The notes under the pieces were generated by a model. The model was not told the origin of the DNA. It saw only the letters and a list, made by a program, of their open reading frames with translations, and did not search any database. DNA of 64,000 nt, taken from the NCBI RefSeq assembly GCF_002245895.1, contig NZ_NPJZ01000001.1, positions 5,951,582-6,015,581 on the forward strand. Reading direction: 5' to 3'. This DNA is from Rhodococcus sp. OK302 (GTDB taxonomy: Bacteria; Actinomycetota; Actinomycetes; Mycobacteriales; Mycobacteriaceae). This document shows, piece by piece, positions 1 to 9,538 of this stretch. The number at the start of each line of letters is the position of its first letter. Position 1 is the stretch's first letter. A program made the position numbers and the translations under genes.

Positions 1-738
1 GCGATACTCGCCGGCCGCCCCCAATCCGGCAATCGCCGCCACAAGGAATGTCACCAGTTGTGCAATTCCCCCGCCGAGCAGGTAGTCGAAGGCGTACACG
101 AGACCGATCCTGAAGCTGTCACGAATCCACGAAACACAGTCTCGCCACGAAAAGGACAGTCGCAGGCACCAGATACCGTAGACGACGCTGCACAGCGCTC
201 CGATCGTCCAGCACAGAACCAACCAGGCCACCGAATGTCGGTCGTATGTCAGCCAGATCAACGGCAACTGCACTGCAATCCAGACGCACTCCAGCACAAG
301 AGCATTGCGTGATCGCTGCGTTGATACGAGGACGAACCGGATGGCGTCCTGCGCTCCCACCAGTGCACCGGCAACTGTGAATGTCGCCGCGAGGATCCAG
401 TTGCCTGTAATCAGTCCGATCACCGGTAACAACAGCAAGGACACTGCGCCGGCAAGCAACGCCGACGATCCCACAACGGCGTTGTGGCGTCTGACCCCTT
501 CGTAGTGGGAGACAGACTCCTCACCGAACGTCATAGGTTCGGAGGTGAAACCCCGAACGATCCCGACCACCAAGCCGTTCACAGCCATGAGGATCGCGAA
601 GAGACCGAGGTCGGCAGCGGAAACGGCTCTGGCAACAAGGACAGTGAGCAGGAAATTCGATCCGTTGGAGGCGATTTGAGAGGACAGTGACCATCCGACT
701 CTACGAATCCCGGATCCCGCTGCGAGTGGATTTTTCAC
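1..738 (-). CDS. Wzx-like polysaccharide flippase, 3' end outside window
   Basis: Read directly from the reverse strand: an open frame of 246 codons starts with GTG at 738 and runs off the window at base 1. It begins MKNPLAAGSGIRRVGWSLSS and holds hydrophobic segments at about residues 28-62, 89-111, 116-138, 150-165, 171-192 and 215-240. The early stretch around residues 34-50 (ARAVSAADLGLFAIL) resembles the N-terminus of MOP-superfamily polysaccharide exporters, which flip undecaprenyl-linked repeat units across the membrane. The GTG overlaps the stop of the upstream polymerase gene (GTGA), so the two are probably translationally coupled. Family membership is an inference from membrane topology, this motif and operon context; the C-terminal half is not visible. 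Confidence 0.75.
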   Translation of the reverse strand, partial: MKNPLAAGSGIRRVGWSLSSQIASNGSNFLLTVLVARAVSAADLGLFAILMAVNGLVVGIVRGFTSEPMTFGEESVSHYEGVRRHNAVVGSSALLAGAVSLLLLPVIGLITGNWILAATFTVAGALVGAQDAIRFVLVSTQRSRNALVLECVWIAVQLPLIWLTYDRHSVAWLVLCWTIGALCSVVYGIWCLRLSFSWRDCVSWIRDSFRIGLVYAFDYLLGGGIAQLVTFLVAAIAGLGAAGEYR

Positions 739-2102
739 AATGCAGGCTCGAGTCGACGCGCCGAGGCAGTCTCCGACGCGGTGTCCTCGCCTGATGATCG
801 AGCGTTCACATATTTTCCGATTGCCAACCCGCTCAACATCATCAGCAACTGAGATGCTCCAGCGTCGTTCATGTACGGATGAATGAACATCAGCACCATC
901 AGCCCGAGTATGGCGAATCCCAACGCACCACACACACTCGCGCCGAGCGACTCACCGGACATGGAAAAGGATCGCCCGGCCTTACGCAATGAAGAGATGA
1001 GGGCCCACATCAGAACGAGGAACAGAAGCAAAGCCGGCACACCGGCGATCACCAGCAGATAGATGTACATGGACTCGAAGTACGAGAAGACTCGATCCGT
1101 CGAGCGAACCGGACCGTATCCGATGAGTAGATTCTCTTGGACCAGCGGGAGGTAGTCGCGCATCCAGACGTTCAGCCGAAACTGGATGGTCTGCGGCAGA
1201 ATTCCGCTCGAGACCGTCGACGTTTCCTGCATTTCGACTCGACGATCGAGGTAGTCGGATACCGGACTGAACTTGACCACCACAAGAACAAAAAGGGCGG
1301 CCGGCAGCAGGGCGAACCTTTGTCTACTCCGGAGAACGAAGAAGGCGAATCCGATGAACCCGAAGGCAATAGTGCCGAAGGTCAGGCTCGACAGCAATCC
1401 CCCACCGATGCAAGCAGTTACGACCAACATGGACGCGGGGCGCTTGAACAGCTTCACGTTTCGGGAAAGGCAGGCCCCTGCGATGATCAGACAGAGCGCC
1501 ATGTACCCGGCATAGGCGTGCCAGGAGTTGAAGATTCCGACGCTTCTCGGGACTTTCCACGAAATCGGGTTCAGAATGGACATGTTGTTCGTCATCGCCG
1601 AACCGAGCGCCCTCGCGAAGTGGACGCCGAACGCCTGGAGAAGTCCCACCAATCCCATCGCTGCGCTGAGCACGAGTAGGTACTTCACTGTGAGGGTGAG
1701 GATTCCGGGCAATCCACCGGCGGCGAACGCACCCAGGTAGATCAACAGCAGGATCGTCGGCCCAAGTCCGTAGTTGATGAAGTCCGATGAATAGAGCGAA
1801 CTGGAGACCATGATGTGGTAGGCGCAGATAGCAGCGACGGTGCCGGCGTACGCGACAAGCGCCCAGAACACCGCACCACCGATCATCATTCGCCGGTGTA
1901 GTCGAAGCACCATGATGCCGACGAGTGCTACGGCAAGTACCTCCGAAATCCGAAAGCCCGGGACTATCAACCCGCGTGCGGTTCCGGCGAGAGTCGGAAT
2001 CAGCACAAAAGCGAACGCGATGAAACGAACGGAGCCGTCAGCGCGATCAGCCTCGAGGTCACCATCACGAACAACAACAGCCGAACCCCCAACGGTGTTC
2101 AT
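735..2102 (-). CDS. O-antigen polymerase/ligase-like membrane protein (Wzy-like)
   Basis: A 455-residue protein that is mostly hydrophobic, with about ten predicted membrane segments and a soluble loop around residues 265-320 containing VEMQETSTVSSGILPQTIQ and FRLNVWMRDYLPLV, typical of the large periplasmic loop of Wzy/WaaL proteins. In this context it most likely polymerises repeat units outside the membrane. Its ATG overlaps the TGA of the nitroreductase-like gene upstream, and its TGA overlaps the GTG of the flippase downstream, so the end of the operon is tightly coupled. Wzy proteins share topology more than sequence, so the specific substrate and the polymerase-versus-ligase distinction cannot be read from the sequence. 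Confidence 0.75.
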   Translation of the reverse strand: MNTVGGSAVVVRDGDLEADRADGSVRFIAFAFVLIPTLAGTARGLIVPGFRISEVLAVALVGIMVLRLHRRMMIGGAVFWALVAYAGTVAAICAYHIMVSSSLYSSDFINYGLGPTILLLIYLGAFAAGGLPGILTLTVKYLLVLSAAMGLVGLLQAFGVHFARALGSAMTNNMSILNPISWKVPRSVGIFNSWHAYAGYMALCLIIAGACLSRNVKLFKRPASMLVVTACIGGGLLSSLTFGTIAFGFIGFAFFVLRSRQRFALLPAALFVLVVVKFSPVSDYLDRRVEMQETSTVSSGILPQTIQFRLNVWMRDYLPLVQENLLIGYGPVRSTDRVFSYFESMYIYLLVIAGVPALLLFLVLMWALISSLRKAGRSFSMSGESLGASVCGALGFAILGLMVLMFIHPYMNDAGASQLLMMLSGLAIGKYVNARSSGEDTASETASARRLEPAL

Positions 2103-3172
2103 CCCCGGGACTCACCGGAAGTCGTCAACGCGCGGAACTCCGGTGGCCCCGACTCCAGGATCACGCGACTGAGCAATCGCTTTCGCGAGATCGTGGCCTT
2201 GGCGTTGTCTGCGGCAAACCCCACAGCGATCAACATGACAACCGCCTCGTCGTCCTCGATCGACAACAACCGCCGAATCTTCGCGTCCTGCGCCTTTACT
2301 GTGCTCCAGTTCAAGCAGCAGCTCGAAATCCCTTGATCCTGCAGTGCATACACCAAGCTCATCGCGAACATGCCACCGTCCACAAATGGCTGGTTCCTCT
2401 CGCCCGCCGAGACGAATGCCGTCAGATCCGACGTCACGACGAGAACATGACTCGCAGTGTGCCCGAATCCTCGATTTCCGTTCTGCAGCGCCAAGACTGA
2501 ATCCGCAGCCACGCCGCGCGGATAGATCCGGACCCTCGACGACTGTCTGTTACAGACGCTCGGCGTCTTTTGCGCAATGACAATCGCGTGCTCGAGACGC
2601 GCGCGGTCCACAAGTTCGTCCGAGAAGTTTCGAATGCTACTTCTGCTCTCGGCAAGATGCTCGAAGCTCCAACTGCCCGTCGAATCGGAAGAATCCTCCC
2701 GCGGACTCTTGACCCCACCATAGTGTTCCTCGGCGTCGACGAGAGCGCCTTCGAGCTGAACAAGGACAGCGGAAACCTCTTTCCACCAATCACATTCAAT
2801 GTCACCGAAGGTCTTCTCGTAAGTGAGCAGTGCTCCCATCGAAGCGCCTGCAATCGACACGTCGAAATCGTCGGTATCCATATACAGCGCCAGGTTCGAT
2901 ACCAGCCGCTCGACCACGTCCCGTCCGAACCACGGTTTGGGCTGAGGAAGACTCAAACCTTTCTCCACACGGTGATAGTCCATGGTGATCTCGGCTTCGA
3001 CGATTTCCCGGCGCTCGGAAAAAACGACTCCCGAGCGGCGGGAGAACCGCCGTGCATCAGCGACGTACGACACTGCGAGATGCGTCAGCGATCTCGTTTT
3101 TCTCACTGCAGGCTTGGTCTTGAGACCGTTCACGACCCACGACTTCACACTGTGCACTGCACTACTCCACAT
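2099..3172 (-). CDS. Nitroreductase-like protein in the exopolysaccharide operon
   Basis: 357 residues. The C-terminal half, from about residue 170, looks like the FMN-dependent nitroreductase fold: RSSIRNFS at 177-184 fits the family's R-S-x-R start motif, and a later glycine-rich region (VDGGMFAMSLVYALQDQGISSC) fits the dimer/flavin-binding part. The N-terminal 160 residues do not match anything I recognise; they include DYHRVEKGLSLPQP at 65-78, rich in charged residues. The gene sits between glycosyltransferase and polymerase genes with an ATGA overlap to the latter. A possible role is reductive modification of a sugar intermediate, but the substrate and even catalytic activity are unknown. 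Confidence 0.7.
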   Translation of the reverse strand: MWSSAVHSVKSWVVNGLKTKPAVRKTRSLTHLAVSYVADARRFSRRSGVVFSERREIVEAEITMDYHRVEKGLSLPQPKPWFGRDVVERLVSNLALYMDTDDFDVSIAGASMGALLTYEKTFGDIECDWWKEVSAVLVQLEGALVDAEEHYGGVKSPREDSSDSTGSWSFEHLAESRSSIRNFSDELVDRARLEHAIVIAQKTPSVCNRQSSRVRIYPRGVAADSVLALQNGNRGFGHTASHVLVVTSDLTAFVSAGERNQPFVDGGMFAMSLVYALQDQGISSCCLNWSTVKAQDAKIRRLLSIEDDEAVVMLIAVGFAADNAKATISRKRLLSRVILESGPPEFRALTTSGESRG

Positions 3173-3231
3173 TCATTCGAGATCGTTCTTCGTCGTGATC
3201 GTTGATCACTGTGATCGCATCAGAGTCACTC

Positions 3232-4170
3232 TCAACAGGTAACGGACTTCAACTCGTCGATCGACCGCGACTGCTCGCGTATCCGGTCGTTGAGCACGCC
3301 GGTGGCCACTCGCATTTGCGCTGCGCTGTCCTGCGACACCGTGCGCAACGCGTTCGCGATCTCTTCCGACTGCATCGGATCCACGTAGTGTGCCGCCTCG
3401 CCGAGAAATTCCCGAAGGACACCGAAATCCGAAGTAACCTGAGGCTTTCCGTACATGAGCGCTTCGTAGCCAGCACGCTGCATCGTGAAGTCCCGGGTAG
3501 TCAACGCCACCACTGCAATCGAGCTACCGAGAAGATCGAGATACTCTTCGGTCTCCAGAAATCCGGTGAATTCGATGTTGTTCGGAGCACGGTCCTTGAT
3601 CTTCTGTGGTGCGCGTCCGGTAAACGCAAAGGTCAATTCCGGACACAAACGTGCCGCCTCGAGGAGTTCGTCGATCGGCTCATCGCTCGCGTAACTCAGA
3701 GGGCACAGAACAATATTCGTTGTCGGCTCCGCAGCGCTACGACGGGCCTTCGAACGGTCCGCAAGGATGTCATGAAGAACGACGGACCTAACCCCGGCCT
3801 TCTCGCACCGCTGGCGCAATGGTTCGTTGGTGACGATTGCAGTCGAATTGCGCAGCAGTCGAAGCCCGATCGGTGTGAACCACTTCCATTTCGGATCCAG
3901 GAAGAATCCGGTATGCAAATCCGCAACGAGTTGACGCTTCCGTCCCTTGAACATAAGGACGGTCAACAGCGCCGGAGCGGGGGGCATCATGAGGTAGATG
4001 CTCGCACTGTCCGACTCACGCAGTTTTCCGACGGTCCACCGAATGGCCGAACTGTACCGGCGCAGTAGATTACCTTGTGTATCAGCCGGTTCCAGGAACT
4101 CGGCTTCGATCCCGAGTCGCTCGGCCAACTCCTGGCTGCGGCCGTGATAACTGATCCAGCTCAGAAACAT
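3232..4170 (-). CDS. Glycosyltransferase (GT-B fold, GT4-like)
   Basis: 312 residues. The second half has the features of GT4-type enzymes: an LCPLSYASDEPIDELLEA stretch in which the enzyme family normally begins its nucleotide-binding domain, then a TGRAPQKIK-like loop, and AGYEALMYGKPQVTSDFGVLREFL near residue 245, which is the usual E-x7-E type donor-binding region. It presumably adds one sugar to the lipid-linked repeat unit in the cytoplasm. The first domain is short and the protein lacks a clear glycine-rich acceptor loop. It follows the Alg14/Alg13-like gene by 4 bases, in the same operon. Sugar specificity cannot be read from sequence. Confidence 0.75.
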   Translation of the reverse strand: MFLSWISYHGRSQELAERLGIEAEFLEPADTQGNLLRRYSSAIRWTVGKLRESDSASIYLMMPPAPALLTVLMFKGRKRQLVADLHTGFFLDPKWKWFTPIGLRLLRNSTAIVTNEPLRQRCEKAGVRSVVLHDILADRSKARRSAAEPTTNIVLCPLSYASDEPIDELLEAARLCPELTFAFTGRAPQKIKDRAPNNIEFTGFLETEEYLDLLGSSIAVVALTTRDFTMQRAGYEALMYGKPQVTSDFGVLREFLGEAAHYVDPMQSEEIANALRTVSQDSAAQMRVATGVLNDRIREQSRSIDELKSVTC

Positions 4171-4174
4171 GTTG

Positions 4175-5161
4175 TTACCAATCTGTCTGCTCGATTTTCT
4201 TCATGTGGGCACGGTGGATGTCGTCCCGCGACAAGTGCTCGGACTCGACCGATACAGCCAGTCCGGATTCGCTGATCCACTTCGCAATTTGACTCTGGTG
4301 ATCGTCGACGTGCTCATCGCGGTGTTTACGGCGTGCGACCACTACTGGGCTCTTACCGCACTCGAGGGCCCGGATGATCGTGCCCACTCCGCTGTGAGTG
4401 ATCACTACGTCGCTGTCGCGGATCGCCGACTCGAACTGAGCGTCCCGCATAGTCGACACCACGGTGCCCGGCAGATCGGACCGATCCGTCGCGCCCACCT
4501 GCCATACCGTGTCACCATCTGCCAGGCCGGTACCGATGACTGCGTCGATCATCGAATCAAAGCGATACGGCTGTATCGTCCCCAAAGTCACGAAGAGCTT
4601 CAGGGGCCGCGAGAGCGGTGGCCTGTCAACCGCGCAGTACGAACCGAGCACGTTCCCGTCGAACTTCCACCTACCGGTAGCCCAACTCTGATGTTGGGTA
4701 CGCAGAGCGGCGATCCTCGATGCCGCCAGGAGATTTCCGGTCAGAGACGGACCGTCTGTCCGACAGACACTCTCGATGTATCGAGCTGGGATCTGAACCG
4801 AGCGCGCCGCCGGGAGTGCCGCCAGAGCGAGAGCGGCGCCTGTACTGACGGCCTCGTCAAAGGTTTCACCGCTGTTTCGGAGAATCTTCCGGATCTGCGA
4901 GTACGCACCGAATACTCCTTTGAAGTCACGCGGTGCGATGTATGGAACGAACATGGTGCGTCGTCCCGCTAAGAGCGATCGACTCTGATCTGTATCGAAC
5001 GTGATCCAGAGCGAGTCGTCGGATGCCCGCAACTGCGGCGCTAACCTTGCCAGCTCGGAGAGATGTCCACCGGTTGACGCAGCGAGCACAAGTTTGCGGC
5101 ACGCGTTCGAGTTGGCTAAACCTGCATCAACAGCTGACTTGGCTGCCCTGTTGTGCCGCAT
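4175..5161 (-). CDS. Fused Alg14/Alg13-like glycosyltransferase (PssD/PssE type)
   Basis: The frame is open from 5209, but I place the start at the ATG at 5161 because a GGAG sits 8 bases upstream and this start clears the end of the preceding gene (5184); 328 residues result. The N-terminal part carries KLVLAASTGGHLSEL, the Alg14-type signature GGHLxE. The C-terminal part from LKLFVTLGTIQPYRFD carries the Alg13/GT28 signature, with THSGVGTIIRALECGKSPVV and the HxDEHVDDHQ that binds UDP-GlcNAc-like donors. In many bacteria these halves are two proteins (EpsE/EpsF, PssD/PssE, Cps14F/G) that form the second glycosyltransferase of the repeat unit; here they are one chain. Confidence 0.85.
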   Translation of the reverse strand: MRHNRAAKSAVDAGLANSNACRKLVLAASTGGHLSELARLAPQLRASDDSLWITFDTDQSRSLLAGRRTMFVPYIAPRDFKGVFGAYSQIRKILRNSGETFDEAVSTGAALALAALPAARSVQIPARYIESVCRTDGPSLTGNLLAASRIAALRTQHQSWATGRWKFDGNVLGSYCAVDRPPLSRPLKLFVTLGTIQPYRFDSMIDAVIGTGLADGDTVWQVGATDRSDLPGTVVSTMRDAQFESAIRDSDVVITHSGVGTIIRALECGKSPVVVARRKHRDEHVDDHQSQIAKWISESGLAVSVESEHLSRDDIHRAHMKKIEQTDW

Positions 5162-5183
5162 GGTGTTAACTCCGGTCCTCGTT

Positions 5184-6704
5184 CTAGTACGCGCCGTCGC
5201 TGCCGACAACAGCCTTCAGCGTTTTGGCGACGATCAGGACATCGCCCATCATGGACCAGTTGTCGACGTAGGAAAGATCAAGTCGCACAGTCTCTTCCCA
5301 TGAAAGGTCCGATCGTCCACTGACCTGCCACAGCCCGGTGATTCCGGGCTTGACCAGCAGGCGCCGCTTCACGGTCCCGTCGTAGGCTTCTACTTCGCGT
5401 CGCAGCGGCGGCCGCGGTCCCACCACACTCATCTCGCGCCGCAGGACATTGACGAACTGAGGAAGCTCGTCGATGGAATACCGGCGAATAATCTTCCCCA
5501 CCTTGGTCACTCGGGGATCTTCACGCATCTTGAACAGGACGCCGGCGCCTTCGTTGTTTTTCATCAGCGCCTCGACGTGCTTGTCTGCATTCTGAACCAT
5601 CGACCGGAACTTGAGCATGGGGAACGGCTGTCCGTCGAGGCCCATACGTTCGGACTTGTAGAAGATCGGGCCCTTGCTTGTCGCCTTGACCGCAATAGCT
5701 GTAGCAAGGAGTACAGGGCTGATGGCAAGCAGAATCAGCGAAGCGAAGAGAAAGTCGAACGACGTCTTCGCGAAACGCTGCGCACCGTGATAACGCGGCC
5801 GTTCGACGTGAATGAGCGGTAGACCTGCCACCGGTCGCATTGACAAGCGCGGGCCGGCCACATCCAGGATGCTCGGCGCAACAACAAGATCCACATCTTT
5901 GGTTTCGAGATCCCAGGCAAGTTTCCGCATGCCGTCACACCCGAGCCGTTCCGTTGCGGTCACCGCAACAGTGTCGGCCTGGACAAGATCGAGGGCGCCG
6001 ATGACATCGTGCTCGTCGCCGAGGATGGGTATCTCCCGGCCACCGACGGTAATGACCTTGTCTTTGGCGCCGATATGCCCGGGGACGCAAACTCCGACAA
6101 CACGAAAACCGTCGGCCGTTCCACGTTCGAAGTTCTCCGCCAGATTCAATACCGCGCTTCGACTTCCGACCACAAGCACCGAAGTCTGGAACTCGCCGCG
6201 AGCACGCCTGCGCGCAATCAACTTTCGACTCACCATGCGACTGACCATCAGCGCACCCAAACCGAGAGGGAAGGCAAAAGCCAAATAGAGGCGTGCGATA
6301 TCGAGCTGAAGTAGGAGACTCACGATTGCGATCAACCCGAAAAGTCGAACTGTCGCAATGAATATGCGGCGATATTCCTCGGGACCACTACCGATCACAC
6401 GAATAGAACGTGTCCGGAAAATGTCGAGGGAGGCCAACCACATTCCGGCAAGAGCCAGGGACACACCGGTGTAACTGAGGTGGCCGAGCACTCCCGATGT
6501 CATCGAGGTTGCGTCACCACCGAATCGGAACCACTGCGCGAGGAACACGGAAGCAAGAACGATAACCACATCACCACACACCAACCGGCGGCGGTACACG
6601 GCTTCCCATTGACTCCGAGGCGCGGAATCGTGAGTCGCATCCGGAACCGCTCGAGGTCGCCTGTGCTCGGAGTTGTGCAGCGTGGATACGTCGAGCGCCG
6701 TCAC
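5184..6704 (-). CDS. Polyprenyl sugar-phosphate transferase (WcaJ/CpsE type), initiates exopolysaccharide
   Basis: 506 residues, GTG start at 6704 with AAGGGA 8 bases upstream. Four to five membrane segments occupy residues 30-170, then a CoA-binding-like soluble domain with VLVVGSRSAVLNLAENFERG, then the C-terminal bacterial sugar transferase domain from KTSFDFLFASLILLAISPVL onward. That domain has the expected KRLDE-region equivalents: LKFRSMVQNAD, IRRYSIDELPQFVNVLRREMSVVGPRPP and LVKPGITGLWQVSGRS. The enzyme transfers hexose-1-phosphate to undecaprenyl phosphate at the inner face of the membrane and commits the operon. It is the first gene of the minus-strand operon; a gene-free 1.2 kb stretch lies upstream. 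Confidence 0.92.
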   Translation of the reverse strand: MTALDVSTLHNSEHRRPRAVPDATHDSAPRSQWEAVYRRRLVCGDVVIVLASVFLAQWFRFGGDATSMTSGVLGHLSYTGVSLALAGMWLASLDIFRTRSIRVIGSGPEEYRRIFIATVRLFGLIAIVSLLLQLDIARLYLAFAFPLGLGALMVSRMVSRKLIARRRARGEFQTSVLVVGSRSAVLNLAENFERGTADGFRVVGVCVPGHIGAKDKVITVGGREIPILGDEHDVIGALDLVQADTVAVTATERLGCDGMRKLAWDLETKDVDLVVAPSILDVAGPRLSMRPVAGLPLIHVERPRYHGAQRFAKTSFDFLFASLILLAISPVLLATAIAVKATSKGPIFYKSERMGLDGQPFPMLKFRSMVQNADKHVEALMKNNEGAGVLFKMREDPRVTKVGKIIRRYSIDELPQFVNVLRREMSVVGPRPPLRREVEAYDGTVKRRLLVKPGITGLWQVSGRSDLSWEETVRLDLSYVDNWSMMGDVLIVAKTLKAVVGSDGAY

Positions 6705-7910
6705 GGAATCAGTCCCTTCTTCATCGTGGACCCAGGGGTGGGGACGACTCGTAGCGAAATGTTCCCCGGCATGCGATCAATACGGATCGGAGCAAATTGT
6801 TCGCATCCCGTACTCACCAAGGGAATTCAGATCGATCGAGTCGCACATGCAAGTCGAATGGACTTCATTTCAACACTGTCTCAGCGAAGGATCAAATGCG
6901 ATGATCGTGCAGTTCAGACCCGCTGAGGGTTCTAGTTGCACAAAGTCGAACCCAGCCACACTTTGCCGGACTTGTCCAGTTTTCGCAGACCGACTGAACG
7001 TTCAACTATCCAGGCCCAAGAGAGGGTTTCAAGTAATTTGTTCGTTAACCAAGCCCAAAACCTCGGATCGACGGGACGTTACCGACAGGTACGCGATAGC
7101 TCAGCCGGACCGGCGTCACCGAACCTGCAGTACAAGTGACAGATCGGCAACGTAACTGCGCCCCAGCATTTTTCGTGGGACAACGACCAGGCGGAGCGGG
7201 GACCTACGTCCTACGCAGGGAATTTGGTCCCGGAACCCGCAACTTGAAGGCGAATCGCGCTCAGGCACTTCACAATACGGCGGACGCCGGCAAATCAATC
7301 TGGTCAGCCGTCCAGGTGATCACCGAAATTATGGTCAAAAAAGTTTGCGGTCATCCCACCATGTGGAACGTAAGTGGTTTCGTCGCGCGAGTACGCACAG
7401 ATCGAACTTCCAGTGCGAATCTCACCGCAGGCAGCGGGCCGGAATATCGAGTACACAACCTTCCCGCGCTTTTACGCTCCTAAGATCGGAAACGCCGGCG
7501 ATCTCACCCCGAGTAGGGTCGCCTCGTCAGTTTCCGGCATTGGCATCGTTCATCCTCGGCGCGACAATAGTGCTCTACGGGCAACGGTGCCGCACAGACA
7601 GCGACTGCACACGAATCTGATCGCGTACATAAAGCACGGCCAGATAGCGGGCTCTGATGAGCATCGCGCAACCCAGGGCGCGTACCCATTGTTTCGCAAT
7701 CGCCCATATCGGGAATAAACATTCCATGGACTTGGAAACTGATGACATGCATGACTAACCGCTGGGCGAAATGCCCCGATAGTCGGAGTTGTTTTGTAAC
7801 TGCAGCGATGCGCGAAATGTATAAAGAGATTGCCACAACGTGACAGAAGCGACATTATTTCGGACAAGCCCGACAGGGCAAACTGGCATAAGCGGACATA
7901 CTCAGGCAAT
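6705..7910. other. 1.2 kb gene-free region upstream of the exopolysaccharide operon
   Basis: No frame here has both a ribosome binding site and a protein-like composition; the short open frames on both strands are rich in Arg, Ser and Thr and lack known motifs. Base composition is more AT-rich than in flanking genes, especially 7800-7900. The region must contain the promoter of the sugar-phosphate transferase gene (start 6704) and of the HTH gene (start 7911), and is unusually long for that. I see no strong terminator or riboswitch signature. Confidence 0.6.
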
Positions 7911-8291
7911 ATGGCCGTTATGAGTGGTTTTTCCGAATGGGTCAAGAATCAACTGGAACTTCGCCAGCATGGGGATATCCAGGATGCTGCACGTGCGCTG
8001 AAAATCCGACCATCCGAATTGGGTCGATGGCTCGCATCCAAACGTCCACCGACACAAGACACCATGCGGACTGCCAGCCGCATCTTCGATGTGCCGATCC
8101 TGGAGATCCTCATCGCCGCGGAGTACCTGACGGCAGAGGAGGCACGGTTGGACCTGCGCACCGTCCCGACGTCGACGCCCCGCGCCAAAGGTCTCAGCAC
8201 ACCAAAGCTGAGGAACGAACTGTCCCGACGGATGGATCTACAACCGGGCAGCAGGTTTCCCACGGTCAGCACTGGGACCGCTGCCGACTGA
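7911..8291 (+). CDS. Small helix-turn-helix regulator (Xre-like)
   Basis: From ATG 7911 (AGG 4 bases upstream) or ATG 7920, about 126 residues. Residues 5-60 read FSEWVKNQLELRQHGDIQDA, ARALKIRPSELGRWL and then SKRPPTQDTMRTASRIFDVP: five short helices with the Xre/Cro layout, in which the helix following DIQDAARAL is the likely recognition segment. The C-terminal 50 residues are basic and unstructured. It ends 14 bases before the end of manA, convergently. Being the only regulator next to the exopolysaccharide operon, it may control that operon; this is a positional inference. The longer frame starting at 7830 has an unlikely N-terminus. Confidence 0.7.
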   Translation: MAVMSGFSEWVKNQLELRQHGDIQDAARALKIRPSELGRWLASKRPPTQDTMRTASRIFDVPILEILIAAEYLTAEEARLDLRTVPTSTPRAKGLSTPKLRNELSRRMDLQPGSRFPTVSTGTAAD

Positions 8292-8305
8292 CACCACCAC
8301 TGCGG

Positions 8306-9526
8306 TCAGAACCCGCCGACGGATCCGACAAAGAGTTGCCCATGCGGGCCGTCTGCCGCGACGCTCAGTTGACTCTCGCCGGCCGGAACCCAGATTGCCT
8401 CACCGCTGCCGATTCTGCGTGCCTTCGATCCACACCGGATTGTCGCTCGCCCCGACGTGCACAGCACTATCGAGGGTCCGGGACTTTTCACTACGCGCTC
8501 GGCACTGTCGTCGAGCTCCCACCGGGTGAGCGTGAATTCACGAGCGGGAGTGGGATACGTGAATTCCGTTGCGGTGGGATGGGGCCGAATAACATCAGCC
8601 GAGATCGGATTGAAATCGAGAATTTTCGACAACTCGGCGACATCGACATGTTTAGTGGTCAACCCGCCGCGAAGCACGTTGTCGGAATTGGCCATGATCT
8701 CGACAGCAGTGCCGCTCAAATACGCGTGCAGGTTGCCCGCCGGGAGATACAGACCTTCTCCGGGAGCGAGGGTAACTCGATTGAGCAGCAAGGACATCAA
8801 GACCCCACGGTCCCCACGATAGTTTCGCGCAAGCTCCGACGCAGTCGACAACTCGGCGCGGTACCGGTCCACGACGCTTCCCCCGGAAGCTAACAGAGCG
8901 GTGATTCGCTCCAGGACCACGTCGCTCGCGCGCGCATGATGTTCACTCGACATGCCCAGCCAGCGGATAGCCACCTGTTCCAGCTGTTTCGGCGTGGGAG
9001 TGGACGTCAGGGCCGCAACATCTTCCGCCAGATCCGGAACGTCGATCGCGGTCAGGAAATCCACGGTTTCCGATATACCACGAAACCCTGCCAGAACCTC
9101 GAACTGTTCGAGGGCAACAACTAATTCCGGCTTGTGGCGATCATCTCGATAGTTGCGATGCGCTGCATCCAGCGGAATTCCGGCACGGTTCTCGGCATCG
9201 AATCCGGTACGTGCCTGCTCTTCCGTGGGATGCGCTTGAAGTGAAAGAGGTTTCTGCGCTGCAAGAACTTTGAGTAGAAACGGAAGCTTTCCACCGAATG
9301 CATCACTGCATTCCTCACCCAGTCCTGCCGCAGGGTCAACTCCGATCCGGCCGAAGAGCGTAGCGGGATCGGAACTCTCCAGGAGCGGCGACGGTGCTGA
9401 TTCATGTGCACCGAACCACATTTCAGCTTCGGTGTGTGCTGACGGGACGGGCCGACCGGTGAGCTCGGCCAGCGCCGTCCGTGAACCCCAATCGTACGAT
9501 TTGATCACGCCTGCGATCAATTCCAC
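8306..9526 (-). CDS. manA: Mannose-6-phosphate isomerase, class I
   Basis: 406 residues, GTG start. It interconverts fructose-6-phosphate and mannose-6-phosphate, feeding GDP-mannose for mannans and exopolysaccharide. Zinc-site motifs are present: PLSLQAHPT near residue 95, DRHKPELVVALEQFEVLAGF near 130-150, and GEGLYLPAGNLHAYLSG near 255. It starts 12 bases after galU ends on the same strand, so the two form an operon that supplies activated sugars next to the exopolysaccharide cluster. Length is normal for the bacterial class I enzyme. Confidence 0.95.
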   Translation of the reverse strand: MELIAGVIKSYDWGSRTALAELTGRPVPSAHTEAEMWFGAHESAPSPLLESSDPATLFGRIGVDPAAGLGEECSDAFGGKLPFLLKVLAAQKPLSLQAHPTEEQARTGFDAENRAGIPLDAAHRNYRDDRHKPELVVALEQFEVLAGFRGISETVDFLTAIDVPDLAEDVAALTSTPTPKQLEQVAIRWLGMSSEHHARASDVVLERITALLASGGSVVDRYRAELSTASELARNYRGDRGVLMSLLLNRVTLAPGEGLYLPAGNLHAYLSGTAVEIMANSDNVLRGGLTTKHVDVAELSKILDFNPISADVIRPHPTATEFTYPTPAREFTLTRWELDDSAERVVKSPGPSIVLCTSGRATIRCGSKARRIGSGEAIWVPAGESQLSVAADGPHGQLFVGSVGGF

Positions 9527-9538
9527 TGCGGTGCCCGA

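Noticed and set aside
7085..7140. tRNA-like D-arm text (GATAGCTCAGCCGG)
   Set aside because: No matching acceptor stem, anticodon arm or T-loop follows.
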